In this document: positions 7,835 through 14,949 of the stretch, piece after piece
Position numbering within the stretch: the stretch's first letter is position 1
Layout of the letters: each line of letters opens with the position of its first letter
The notes under the pieces: generated by a model
The model's input: only the letters and a program-made list of their open reading frames with translations
Told to the model about the DNA's origin: nothing
Database searches by the model: none
Program-made: the position numbers and the translations under genes
NCBI GenBank assembly: GCA_910587785.1
Contig: CAJUOA010000020.1
Location: forward strand, 1 to 36,679
Direction of reading: 5' to 3'
From: an uncultured Oscillospiraceae bacterium
Lineage (GTDB): Bacteria > Bacillota > Clostridia > Oscillospirales > Oscillospiraceae
DNA: 36,679 bases

Positions 7835-8593
7835 TTAAAAGCAGCATGAAAGAGTGCCGTAATATTTTTCGGCTGTGGACCGGTCACGGACGTACTTCCC
7901 AATGTCCTCCGGCCCGTAACGCAGCAAAAAATAGTCCAGGTCATGGAGCTTCTGATAAAGATTGTTCGCGTGCGCCATCTCATGGGTGTCCTTTGCCAGC
8001 TGCATCTCATCTATGATGTACTGCAAATCAGCCTTCAACGCCTCGTCCTGCACGGTATCCCGCAGTTTGCTGAACCGTTCGGCGAACCCGTCCGCATCCT
8101 CGTGATTCTCCGTGACGATCCTTTTTCCATATTGGGCGTAAAACTCATCTTTGGTGATGTTTTTCTCCCGGCAGACCGCGTCTATATCACCGCCCAGCTT
8201 GCCGTCCCAGGTCCATCCGATCTGGATCTCTCCCGTCTGTTCGAAGCGGTTCCACTCCAGATCGTCCGGGTCTTCCAACCGTCCAAAAATATTGCTGTCG
8301 AGATACCTGTGCTCCCAGTCCAGGTTGGCGGCCATGACAGCCTCCTTCAGCCGCTGGACCTGCTCCTCCGTCATCCCCTCCAGGGCCCGCTCCCGCGCGG
8401 CAAGGACCTGGGCTTTCGTAGGGATAGAGGGTGCCTCTGTCCCATCGGGCGGCATCTCCGGAACGGACGGGGCGTCCGTCTTGCTGGGGGCCGCCGCTGG
8501 TTCCGCAGTCCGGATCGACTCCGCCGCGCGGGTCCAGAGGGCCGCCGCCGCTACCAGCAAAAGAGCTGCTAAAATAATGTACCGCTTCCTCAT
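7835..8593 (-). CDS. Membrane-anchored or secreted protein of unknown function
   Basis: The 252-residue protein begins with MRKRYIILAALLLVAAAALW, a signal-anchor helix with no lipobox cysteine. A Pro/Ala-rich linker follows (~30-60), then a soluble, mostly helical, acidic domain with aromatic-rich blocks such as DWEHRYLDSN, IQIGWTWDGKLGGDID and KLHDLDYFLLRYGPEDIGKY. I do not recognise a named family. The ATG is well supported by an AAAGGAGGGG site and by a promoter at 8639-8667. It lies just upstream of pepV and is probably co-transcribed with it. It probably acts outside the membrane. Confidence 0.8.
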   Translation of the reverse strand: MRKRYIILAALLLVAAAALWTRAAESIRTAEPAAAPSKTDAPSVPEMPPDGTEAPSIPTKAQVLAARERALEGMTEEQVQRLKEAVMAANLDWEHRYLDSNIFGRLEDPDDLEWNRFEQTGEIQIGWTWDGKLGGDIDAVCREKNITKDEFYAQYGKRIVTENHEDADGFAERFSKLRDTVQDEALKADLQYIIDEMQLAKDTHEMAHANNLYQKLHDLDYFLLRYGPEDIGKYVRDRSTAEKYYGTLSCCF

Positions 8594-8638
8594 GGCCCCT
8601 CCTTTAGGCGCAGATCCTCCTATCTTCTACTGGCTTTT

Positions 8639-8667
8639 ACTGTATCACGGCAGAGGGTATTCGTCAA
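8639..8667 (-). promoter_or_regulatory. Sigma-A promoter for the 8593-7835 gene and pepV
   Basis: On the minus strand, TTGACG (8667-8662), a 17-bp spacer and TACAGT (8644-8639) lie about 46 bp upstream of the ATG. Confidence 0.6.
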
Positions 8668-8683
8668 GCAAAGAAATACAGCC

Positions 8684-8703
8684 GGATCACACAGGATCAC
8701 ACA
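8684..8703. repeat. Tandem 10-bp repeat upstream of a promoter
   Basis: GGATCACACA occurs twice head-to-tail (8684-8693, 8694-8703), starting 16 bp upstream of the -35 of the minus-strand promoter at 8639-8667. The position suits an activator site. Only the repeat is seen; the role is inferred. Confidence 0.4.
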
Positions 8704-8807
8704 AAGCGGCTGGGCTTCTGCCGTCAGACGGCCAAGGGGACACCGCTGAAGATCAGGAACGACCGGAAATTTGCCGATTTCCTGGAAAAGAAAATGCTGG
8801 GAGCGCA

Positions 8808-9029
8808 GGCAGCTCCTTCTATGTCGCAAATCCGCCGGCGGTGTCCTCCGCCTGTGAGAACAAGGAGGCGGGGGTTCCCCTGCTGGATATCCACCGGGCG
8901 ACCCAAGAGGAGGCAGACCGGTTCGAGGACCTGTTGAACAGCATCGAAGCGATCAATCTCTATGGCAGGACGGTCTATGATGTCGTCTACGGGGCCTGCG
9001 GCCCCTGCCTGGCCGAATATTTGGAATAG
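8808..9029 (+). pseudogene. Remnant of an extracellular solute-binding protein (C-terminus)
   Basis: The frame ending at the TAG 9027-9029 reads PPAVSSACENKEAG, then ATQEEADRFEDLLNSIEA and INLYGRTVYDVVYGACGPC. This resembles the last part of ABC-transporter sugar-binding proteins of gut Clostridia, where an AVSS-CENKEA helix and a final LLNSIEA/TVYDVVYEAC helix are common. Sequence that should lie between these blocks seems deleted. The N-terminal ~350 residues and any start codon are missing. No transporter permease gene is nearby. I judge it a decayed fragment by resemblance, without a search. The 8600-8807 stretch upstream holds only the divergent promoter and the tandem repeat. Confidence 0.45.
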
Positions 9030-9033
9030 AGCC

Positions 9034-9092
9034 GTCTCATAAAAAGCGAAGGTCCCAAGGAGGAGAAAGGGACCTTTCGCTTTTTATGAGAC
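9034..9092. terminator. Long bidirectional terminator-like inverted repeat
   Basis: Arms 9034-9056 and 9069-9092 pair over 23 bp with a single bulged T around a 12-nt loop. The inner part is GC-containing and flanked by AAAAA and TTTTT, so either strand can terminate here. It follows the solute-binding-protein remnant and precedes the ridA promoter. Confidence 0.7.
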
Positions 9093-9118
9093 AGGCGCGG
9101 GACCGCCGCCAAAAACCA

Positions 9119-9147
9119 TTGACCTTTGGCCCCGATGCTGGTAGAAT
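9119..9147 (+). promoter_or_regulatory. Sigma-A promoter of ridA
   Basis: TTGACC (9119-9124), 17 bp, then TAGAAT (9142-9147). The ridA ATG follows 33 bp later behind an AGGAGG site. Confidence 0.65.
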
Positions 9148-9179
9148 AGGGTCATCTCAAAAAACAGGAGGAATCCCCC

Positions 9180-9557
9180 ATGAAAACAGTCATTTCCACC
9201 ACTGCCGCCCCTGCGGCCATCGGTCCCTACTCCCAGGCCATCGACGGCGGCAGTGTCGTCATCACCTCCGGCCAGCTCCCCATCGACCCGGCCACCGGCG
9301 CTTTCGCCGAGGGCGGCATCGCCGGTCAGACAAAGCAGTCCCTGACCAACATTCAGGCCATCCTGGCCCAGGCGGGGCTGACCATGGACAACGTCATCAA
9401 GACCACGGTGTTCCTCAAGGACATGAACGACTTCGCCGCCATGAACGAGGTCTACGCCACCTTCTTTCCCGGCAATCCCCCGGCCCGCAGCGCTGTGGAG
9501 GTCGCCCGTCTGCCCAAGGACGCCATGGTGGAGATCGAGGCCATCGCCGTACGGTAA
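9180..9557 (+). CDS. ridA: RidA family reactive enamine/imine deaminase
   Basis: The 125-residue protein hydrolyses reactive 2-aminoacrylate and related enamines released by PLP enzymes, protecting the cell from their damage. The family signature is clear: IGPYSQAI near residue 14, SGQLPIDPATG, TTVFLKDMNDFAAMNEVY, and PPARSAVEVARLPKDAMVEIE. That last block includes Arg103, which binds the substrate carboxylate, and the C-terminal glutamates. Length is exactly that of the family. It has its own promoter and an AGGAGG site, and a strong hairpin follows it. It is close to deoC but separated by that hairpin. Confidence 0.93.
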   Translation: MKTVISTTAAPAAIGPYSQAIDGGSVVITSGQLPIDPATGAFAEGGIAGQTKQSLTNIQAILAQAGLTMDNVIKTTVFLKDMNDFAAMNEVYATFFPGNPPARSAVEVARLPKDAMVEIEAIAVR

Positions 9558-9578
9558 CAGCCGCTGAGAGACAGGAGC

Positions 9579-9613
9579 AGGCGGACCGGACACACCTCGT
9601 ATCCGGTCCGCCT
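9579..9613 (+). terminator. Hairpin between ridA and deoC
   Basis: Twelve-bp arms (9579-9590 and 9602-9613) around an 11-nt loop, with GAGAG/CTCTC able to lengthen the stem. There is no T-tract, so it may be an mRNA-stabilising or partial terminator rather than a full stop. Confidence 0.45.
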
Positions 9614-9654
9614 CTCTCAAGACACCGCTTCTGCGGAGAAAAGAGGGACGACTT

Positions 9655-10320
9655 ATGGACCTTACGAAAATTCTCGCCGCTGTGGACCACACTTTGCTGG
9701 CCCAGGGAGCGACCTGGGAGCAGATCAAGGGCATCTGCGACGACGGGATGAAGTACCACACCGCCTCCGTCTGCATCCCTGCAAGCTACGCCGCCCAGGC
9801 GAAGGCGTACGTGGGGGACAAGCTTGCCGTCTGCACGGTCATCGGCTTCCCCAACGGCTACTCCACCACCGCCGCCAAGTGCTTTGAAGCCTCCGATGCG
9901 GTGAAGAACGGGGCGGATGAGATTGATATGGTCATCAACATCGGCTGGGCCAAGGACCAGCGCTGGGACGATCTGCTGGAGGAGATCAAGGCGGTGAAAG
10001 CCGCCTGCGGGGGCAGGATTCTGAAGGTCATCATCGAGACCTGCCTGCTCACGGAAGAGGAGAAGATCAAGCTCTGCGAGATCGTCTCCGCCTCGGGGGC
10101 GGACTATATCAAGACCTCCACCGGCTTTGCCGGAGGCGGGGCCACCCGGGAGGACGTGGCTCTCTTCGCCCGCCATGTGGCACCCCATGTGAAGATCAAG
10201 GCCGCCGGGGGCATCTCCAGTCTCCAGGACGCGGAGGATTTCCTGGACCTGGGGGCCTCCCGCCTGGGCACCAGCCGGATCGTCAAGGCGGTGAAGGGGC
10301 TGGAGGGCTCGGGATATTGA
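9655..10320 (+). CDS. deoC: Deoxyribose-phosphate aldolase
   Basis: The 221-residue class I aldolase splits 2-deoxyribose 5-phosphate into glyceraldehyde 3-phosphate and acetaldehyde, the last step of deoxynucleoside breakdown. The Schiff-base lysine is K153 in YIKTSTGF. The helper lysine is K182 in KIKAAGGI, and the aspartate lies in ADEIDMVINIG (~91). DHTLL near the N-terminus is also typical. It is separated by 13 bases from the acetyltransferase gene, which overlaps deoD. The three form a deoxynucleoside salvage operon: DeoD releases deoxyribose 1-phosphate, which after mutation to the 5-phosphate is the DeoC substrate. No deoB is seen here. Confidence 0.96.
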   Translation: MDLTKILAAVDHTLLAQGATWEQIKGICDDGMKYHTASVCIPASYAAQAKAYVGDKLAVCTVIGFPNGYSTTAAKCFEASDAVKNGADEIDMVINIGWAKDQRWDDLLEEIKAVKAACGGRILKVIIETCLLTEEEKIKLCEIVSASGADYIKTSTGFAGGGATREDVALFARHVAPHVKIKAAGGISSLQDAEDFLDLGASRLGTSRIVKAVKGLEGSGY

Positions 10321-10333
10321 TGGAGGGCCCGCC

Positions 10334-10930
10334 ATGAAGCTGTACGGCGCATATACGACCTTTGAAAACGCCGCCTACCTCCTGCGTCCTGTGGAGGAGG
10401 GGGACGCGGCGGACCTCCTGGAGGTCTACGGGGACAAGAACGCCCTGCCCTTCTTCAACAGCGACAACTGCGACGGGGACAACTTCTACTACCCCACCCT
10501 GGAGCGGGTGGCGGAGGCCATCCGTTTTTGGCAGTGGTCCTATGCGAACCGCTGGTTCGCAAGATGGACGATCGTGGACAAGGCCGCCGGGAGGGCTATC
10601 GGGACCGTGGAGCTCTGCCTCCGCGCATCGGAGGACGCCTTTGACGGCGCGGGCATCCTGCGCCTGGATGTGGGGAGCGCCTGGGAGCGCTCGGATATCC
10701 TGGAGGCGCTGGGAGCGCTCATCGTCCCCGCGGCCTTTGACCTGCTGGAGTGCGGGACCATCATCACCAAGGCCCCCCTCTACGCTGTGGAGCGCATCCA
10801 GGCGCTGACAGCCCTGGGGTTTGTGAGATCGGACGCACCCCTCATCGGAAAAGACGGATATGCCTATAACGGCTACTGGACCACGCGCACGATTAGAAAG
10901 GAAGGAACACACTATGGCAACACCGCATAA
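10334..10930 (+). CDS. GNAT family N-acetyltransferase inside the deo operon
   Basis: The 198-residue protein has the layout of RimJ/RimL-like GNAT enzymes: AYLLRPVEEGDAADLLEVY at ~14-32, a central strand block RAIGTVELCLR, and LRLDVGSAWERSDILEALGA, where the acetyl-CoA loop is expected. The last third has AVERIQALTALGFVRSD, typical of GNAT C-termini. The canonical R/Q-x-x-G-x-G/A loop is poorly preserved (GSAWERSDI), so activity is uncertain. The substrate is unknown. It starts 13 bases after deoC and its end overlaps the deoD start by 17 bases, so it is made with these salvage enzymes. Whether it modifies a nucleoside, a sugar or a protein cannot be told. Confidence 0.75.
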   Translation: MKLYGAYTTFENAAYLLRPVEEGDAADLLEVYGDKNALPFFNSDNCDGDNFYYPTLERVAEAIRFWQWSYANRWFARWTIVDKAAGRAIGTVELCLRASEDAFDGAGILRLDVGSAWERSDILEALGALIVPAAFDLLECGTIITKAPLYAVERIQALTALGFVRSDAPLIGKDGYAYNGYWTTRTIRKEGTHYGNTA

Positions 10931-11627
10931 TGCCGCTCAAATGGGCGATTTCGCCAAGACCGTCCTGATGCCCGGGGACCCGCTCCGGGCCAAGTTCATC
11001 GCTGACACGTTCCTGGAGGACGCGAAACTGGTCAACAACGTCCGGGGCATCCAGGGCTACACGGGCACTTACAAGGGGACGCCCGTCTCCGTCATGGCCT
11101 CCGGCATGGGGATGCCCTCCATCGGTATCTACGCCCACGAGCTCTTCTCCCAGTACGGAGTGGAGAACATCATCCGTGTGGGCTCTGCCGGGGCCATCAG
11201 CGACAAGCTGAAGCTCCGGGACGTGGTCGCCGGTCAGGGCTCCTGCACTGACTCCAATTTTGCCCGCCAGTACGGCCTGCCCGGGACCTTTGCGCCCATT
11301 GCAAGCTTCCAGCTTCTGGAGACGGCGGTCGCCGCCGCCCGGGAGATGGGCGTGGAGATGCCCGTGGGGAACCTTCTGAGCTCCGACGTGTTCTATGACG
11401 CCTCCGAGTCCACCATGAAGTGGGCCAAGATGGGCGTCCTGGCCGTCGAGATGGAGTCCGCCGCCCTCTACATGACCGCCGCCTACCTGGGCAAGCGGGC
11501 TCTTGCCATCTGCTCTATCTCCGACAGTCTCGTCACCGGCGAGGCCCTGCCCGCCAAGGACCGGCAGAGTACCTTCACCACCATGATGAAGATCGCCCTG
11601 GAGACGGCGGTCAAAATGGCCGAATAG
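10914..11627 (+). CDS. deoD: Purine nucleoside phosphorylase, DeoD type
   Basis: The 237-residue protein phosphorolyses purine (deoxy)nucleosides to base and (deoxy)ribose 1-phosphate. Signatures are TVLMPGDPLRAKFIADTFL near the start, YTGTYKGTPVSVMASGMGMP, RVGSAGAISDKLKLRDVV, and the base/ribose site VLAVEMESAALYMTA followed by SDSLVTGE. Asp in SISDSL is the expected catalytic acid. The ATG at 10914 was chosen over upstream in-frame codons because it has AAGGAAGG and gives the family's standard MATPHNAAQMGDFAK start. It overlaps the end of the acetyltransferase gene. A 640-bp gene-free stretch follows. Confidence 0.96.
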   Translation: MATPHNAAQMGDFAKTVLMPGDPLRAKFIADTFLEDAKLVNNVRGIQGYTGTYKGTPVSVMASGMGMPSIGIYAHELFSQYGVENIIRVGSAGAISDKLKLRDVVAGQGSCTDSNFARQYGLPGTFAPIASFQLLETAVAAAREMGVEMPVGNLLSSDVFYDASESTMKWAKMGVLAVEMESAALYMTAAYLGKRALAICSISDSLVTGEALPAKDRQSTFTTMMKIALETAVKMAE

Positions 11628-11641
11628 CCAGCTGCCAGGTC

Positions 11642-12207
11642 CTGGGGCTCCGCGCCCCAGACCCCGGTGACTTTTTCCGCGTGGAAAAAGTCACCAAAAA
11701 GACGCTTAAGAAACTACGTTTCTTAAGAATCTTCCTTGATTACGGGGGTTTTTGATTTACGCTACGACCTGGTAGTCTCCTTTTCCCAATCACTTCCCTG
11801 GGCCGATGGTAGTCGAATCTCCGCCGCAACTCCCTGGCCCTTCGGTCTTCATCGTTGGGTTCGCCTCCGAGCGGCACGATTCTATGAAGAGACTACCGGG
11901 CCACCGGCACGGTGCGGCCGAGACTGCCCTTCTTGTCGTGTGCGCATGGCGCATCCTCTGCGCAGTCCGGCAGGGAGTTCTACATGGAGGGCCGGCAGGC
12001 GGAGTTTAACATTCTGCCAATCTTGCCAGGGGAGCGCGCAGAAGTTCGGAGGAAGGGCGCCATCTTGTCGTACTGCGCACTCCCGGGCCCCTCCGGCCCA
12101 AGAGGAGTGGGGGAGTCCAGAGGGGGCAAAGCCCCCTTGGCGGCTTTTTGGTGACTTTTTGTCCGTACAAAAAGTCACCGGGGACGGGGGCGAGGAGCCC
12201 CGGGCCT
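11642..12207. repeat. Gene-free segment with ~65-bp terminal inverted repeats (MITE-like)
   Basis: The left end (11642-11706) and the reverse complement of the right end (12141-12205) share one order: a GGGGC...GCCCC hairpin, ACCCC-GGTGACTTTTT, a 13-bp-arm hairpin and AAAAAG. Left hairpin arms are 11666-11678 and 11683-11695 (loop GCGT). Right arms are 12150-12162 and 12167-12179 (loop CCGT). Inside lie a further perfect 10-bp-arm palindrome (11705-11714 with 11718-11727) and GGGGGC-AAA-GCCCCC (12122-12136). No frame in the segment has a credible start, domain or codon pattern. The layout fits a miniature inverted-repeat element or a pair of facing copies of a dispersed repeat. The outer hairpins may also terminate deoD transcription. 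Confidence 0.55.
11768..11900 (+). ncRNA. Candidate structured RNA domain, family unknown
   Basis: A 12-bp helix (11768-11779 with 11889-11900, one G-U pair) closes a 133-nt domain. Inside it, CCCAA (11785-11789) pairs with TTGGG (11855-11859) and CGATG (11804-11808) with CATCG (11850-11854). A 14-nt bulge on the 5' side and a ~29-nt internal loop on the 3' side remain. The shape is a long, bulged hairpin, recalling 6S RNA only in outline. No conserved sequence of a known RNA class was recognised. No promoter or T-tract was found directly at its ends. Confidence 0.3.
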
Positions 12208-12268
12208 TCGTCGGAGATGGCATTTATTCGGAAGAAACAATTATCAGTCACGGAAAAAGGAGACCACC

Positions 12269-13243
12269 ATGCACATCGGAGACGTGGAGATCAAATCAAA
12301 GCTGGCTCTTGCCCCTATGGCCGGGGTGACAGACGCCGCCTTCCGCCAGATCTGTTCCGAACTGGGCGCAGGCCTGACCTACACCGAACTGGTCAGCGCC
12401 AAAGCCCTCTGCTACCAGGACAAAAAGAGCCGCCAGCTCCTCCTGCCCTTCCCCGGCGAGGGCCCCTTCGCCGCCCAGATCTTCGGCAGCGACATCCCTT
12501 GCATGGCCGAGGCCGCCCAGATCGCCGTCGAAGCCAGCGGCGCGGACCTCCTGGACATCAACATGGGCTGTCCCGTGGGCAAGGTGGTCTCCAGCGGCGA
12601 CGGCGCGGCCCTCATGAAGGACCCTGAAAAAGCCGCCCGCCTCGCCGAGGCCGTGGTCAAATCCTCCCCCGTGCCCGTGACCGTCAAAATGCGCCGCGGC
12701 TGGGACAAGGGCAGTATCAACGCCGTGGAGCTCAGCAAAATGCTGGAACAGGCGGGCATCTCCGCCATCGCCGTCCACGGCCGCACCCGCGTCCAGATGT
12801 ACGGCGGCACCGCCGACTGGTCCACCATCCGCGAAGTCAAAGAGGCCGTGTCCATCCCCGTCATCGCCAACGGCGACGTCTTCTCCCCCCAGGACGCCCT
12901 TCGCATCCTGAAACAGACCGGCGCGGACATGGCCATGATCGGCCGCGGCACCTTCGGCAACCCCTGGATCTTTGAGGGGGCCAAAGCCGCCCTCGCCGGG
13001 GAGGATATCCCCGAGCGCCCCCCCCTGGCGGAACGCTGCGACACCGCCGTGCGCCAGATCGAACTCGCCGCCGCCTACAACTGCGAAAAGGTGGCCGTCC
13101 TCTGCGCCCGGCGGCACTACGCCTGGTACCTCCGGGGCGTGCCCCACGCCTCCTACTACAAGGAACAGATCGTCCGTATGGAGACGCTCCAAGACGTCTA
13201 CCATGTCACGGACGGCATCAAGAGGGATCTCCATGACGCCTGA
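12269..13243 (+). CDS. dusB: tRNA dihydrouridine synthase DusB
   Basis: The 324-residue flavoenzyme reduces specific uridines in tRNA to dihydrouridine with FMN and NADPH. The TIM-barrel start LALAPMAGVTDAAFRQ binds FMN. The catalytic cysteine is C101 in DINMGCPVGKVV. HGRTRVQMY (~171) and IANGDVFSPQDA, then MIGRGTFGNPWIF, complete the FMN site. The C-terminal helical tRNA-binding domain is present (RRHYAWYLRGVPHAS). The end overlaps the start of the ECF sigma gene by 11 bases. A ribosome binding site (AAAGGAG) precedes the ATG at 12269. Confidence 0.96.
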   Translation: MHIGDVEIKSKLALAPMAGVTDAAFRQICSELGAGLTYTELVSAKALCYQDKKSRQLLLPFPGEGPFAAQIFGSDIPCMAEAAQIAVEASGADLLDINMGCPVGKVVSSGDGAALMKDPEKAARLAEAVVKSSPVPVTVKMRRGWDKGSINAVELSKMLEQAGISAIAVHGRTRVQMYGGTADWSTIREVKEAVSIPVIANGDVFSPQDALRILKQTGADMAMIGRGTFGNPWIFEGAKAALAGEDIPERPPLAERCDTAVRQIELAAAYNCEKVAVLCARRHYAWYLRGVPHASYYKEQIVRMETLQDVYHVTDGIKRDLHDA

Positions 13244-13844
13244 TGAGCTTGCCCGCGCCGCCGCCAAAGGCGACATAGACGCCTTCGAGACGCTGCTCGG
13301 GCTGTACCAGAACAAAGTATACGGCCTGGCCCTGCGCATGTGCGGCAGCGAGGAGGACGCCTGGGACGTCGCCCAGGAGGCCTTCCTCGCCGCCTGGCGC
13401 GCCCTGCCCGGCTTCCGGGGAGAGTCTGGCTTCTCCACCTGGCTCTACCGCCTCACCGCCAACGCCGCTATCGACTGCCTCCGGCGGGAAAAGAAGCGGC
13501 GGGGCGAACTCTCCATCGAGGGCGGTGAACTCCCCCTCTCCCTCCCCGACGCCGGCCCCAGCCCCCAGGAGGCCGCCGAGGGAGGCGAACTCCGCGCCGC
13601 CGTCAACGCCGCTTTAGCCCGCCTCACGGACCAGCACCGCACCGTCCTCATCCTCCGGGAGCTCCAGGAGCTCAGCTACGAGGAGATCGCCGGGGCGCTG
13701 AGCCTGGACCTGGGCACGGTGAAAAGCCGCATCTCCCGGGCGAGAAAGGCCCTGCGCAAAATCCTTCTGGAGGACGGGAACTTATCGGGGTATCTGCCGT
13801 CTAAAGACACAGAACAGTCCGGAAGGGGGGCGAGACGGCCTTGA
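13233..13844 (+). CDS. ECF RNA polymerase sigma factor (RpoE-like)
   Basis: The 203-residue protein has sigma region 2 (~20-85: ETLLGLYQNKVYGLALRM, DAWDVAQEAFLAAWRALP, STWLYRLTANAAIDCLRR). A Pro-rich linker follows, then region 4 (~135-185: LTDQHRTVLILRELQELS, YEEIAGALSLDLGTVKSR, ISRARKALR). Extracytoplasmic-function sigma factors of this class direct polymerase to a few stress or envelope genes. The ATG at 13233 lies inside the end of dusB behind AGAGGGA. The stop overlaps the TTG start of the anti-sigma gene, so sigma and inhibitor are translationally coupled. The coupling to dusB means it is probably not purely autoregulated. Confidence 0.93.
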   Translation: MTPDELARAAAKGDIDAFETLLGLYQNKVYGLALRMCGSEEDAWDVAQEAFLAAWRALPGFRGESGFSTWLYRLTANAAIDCLRREKKRRGELSIEGGELPLSLPDAGPSPQEAAEGGELRAAVNAALARLTDQHRTVLILRELQELSYEEIAGALSLDLGTVKSRISRARKALRKILLEDGNLSGYLPSKDTEQSGRGARRP

Positions 13845-14854
13845 GACCCTGCGAAGAATACGAGGACCTCATCAGCGCATTCATAGACGGCGTACTGCCG
13901 GAGGCGGACCGGGAGCGGCTCATGGAGCACATGGCCTCCTGCCCCGCCTGTCAGGCATATTTCGACGACCAGGTCGCCATCCACGACGCCTTTGTCCGCG
14001 GGGAGGCCCCCGCGCCGGAGCGCTTGGCCTCCGCCGTCATGGCTCAGGTGTGCTCCACCCCGCAGCGGGCCAAGCGGAAACCCATCCTCCTCCGCTGGCA
14101 GAGCTATGCGGCCCTCGCCGCCTGCTGTGCCCTGGTGGTGCTGGGGCTGTGGCGCTTCCGGAATTGGCAGGAGGAGCGAAAGTGGGAGATGCTCATAGAG
14201 AACTTCCACCAAGACATCTTCGTCACCACCGCAGACGAACCGGAAGCCGGCCTCCGCTGTGCGCCGGAGGCCGCCTCTGTACCGGAGGACGAGGCCCCCG
14301 CCGCCCCGGAAGCCTATGCCCTCCCCACCCCGGCGGCGGGTGTCCGGAAGGACGGCGCGGAGCCCGCCCAGGAGGAGCCCGCCGGGGAACCGGTCTCCCT
14401 CTTTGCGACCCTGCCGGAGTGCTTCCTGTTCTCCAGCGGGGCCGGGGCCTGGCGCACGGAGCTTCATCTCAACACCGACGGGTCTTTTGAGGGGGAATAT
14501 GCGGATTCCAACATGGGGTCCGGCGAACTCCTCTACTGCAACTTCTCCGGGCAGTTCAGCGAACCGGTCCAGGTGGACGAATTCGTCTGGTCCGTCACCG
14601 TGGAAGCCCTGGAGCTGGAGGACACCCCCGGCGAGACCACCTACGTCAAAGCCGACAACCTCAACCGCATCGCCTCCACCCCCTACGGCCTGGAGAACGC
14701 TAAGGAGGTCCTCATCTACCTCCCCGGCGCGGCGGCGGAGGACCTGCCGGAGATGTTCCGCAGCTGGACCCACGCCCCCTCGGAGGGTGCCCTGGATTTC
14801 TACGGCCTCTACAACGTGGAAGAAGCGCTGGGATTTTCCGGCTATGACCCGTAA
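13841..14854 (+). CDS. Zinc-finger anti-sigma factor with extracellular domain
   Basis: The 337-residue protein begins with a zf-HC2 anti-sigma domain: CEEYEDLISAFIDGVL, then LMEHMASCPACQAYF with the H-x3-C-x2-C zinc ligands (~residues 27-40). A transmembrane helix follows (AALAACCALVVLGLW, ~88-102). An acidic, Pro/Ala-rich linker then leads to an extracellular domain of ~150 residues (SSGAGAWRTELHLNTDGSFE, DSNMGSGELLYCNFSGQF). That last domain recurs in clostridial surface proteins; its ligand is unknown. It should hold the sigma factor at the membrane until a signal outside releases it. The TTG start overlaps the sigma stop (TTGA). A convergent terminator follows. Confidence 0.88.
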   Translation: MRPCEEYEDLISAFIDGVLPEADRERLMEHMASCPACQAYFDDQVAIHDAFVRGEAPAPERLASAVMAQVCSTPQRAKRKPILLRWQSYAALAACCALVVLGLWRFRNWQEERKWEMLIENFHQDIFVTTADEPEAGLRCAPEAASVPEDEAPAAPEAYALPTPAAGVRKDGAEPAQEEPAGEPVSLFATLPECFLFSSGAGAWRTELHLNTDGSFEGEYADSNMGSGELLYCNFSGQFSEPVQVDEFVWSVTVEALELEDTPGETTYVKADNLNRIASTPYGLENAKEVLIYLPGAAAEDLPEMFRSWTHAPSEGALDFYGLYNVEEALGFSGYDP

Positions 14855-14860
14855 AAATGC

Positions 14861-14895
14861 GCTCCCCCGGACCGCTTGGCCCGGGGGAGCTTTCC
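14861..14895. terminator. Convergent terminator between the two ECF loci
   Basis: Ten-bp GC-rich arms (14861-14870, 14881-14890) and a 10-nt loop. TTTCC follows on the plus strand and GCATTTTTAC on the minus strand, so it serves both the anti-sigma gene and the secreted-protein gene at 14950-15408. 14896-14949 holds nothing else. Confidence 0.65.
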
Positions 14896-14949
14896 GTGCG
14901 GGCCCCAAAGCCTGAATCAGGGCATTCTTCAGGCGGCGGGGCGCTTTAT

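Noticed and set aside
11736..12627. Several overlapping open frames in the deoD-dusB gap
   Set aside because: They run through hairpin repeats, have no convincing starts and low-complexity Arg/Pro/Ser products; the segment is better read as repeats and possibly RNA.
12296..13438. A minus-strand open frame opposite dusB and the sigma gene
   Set aside because: Antisense shadow of dusB; no ribosome binding site and a His/Gly/Asp-rich, domain-free product.
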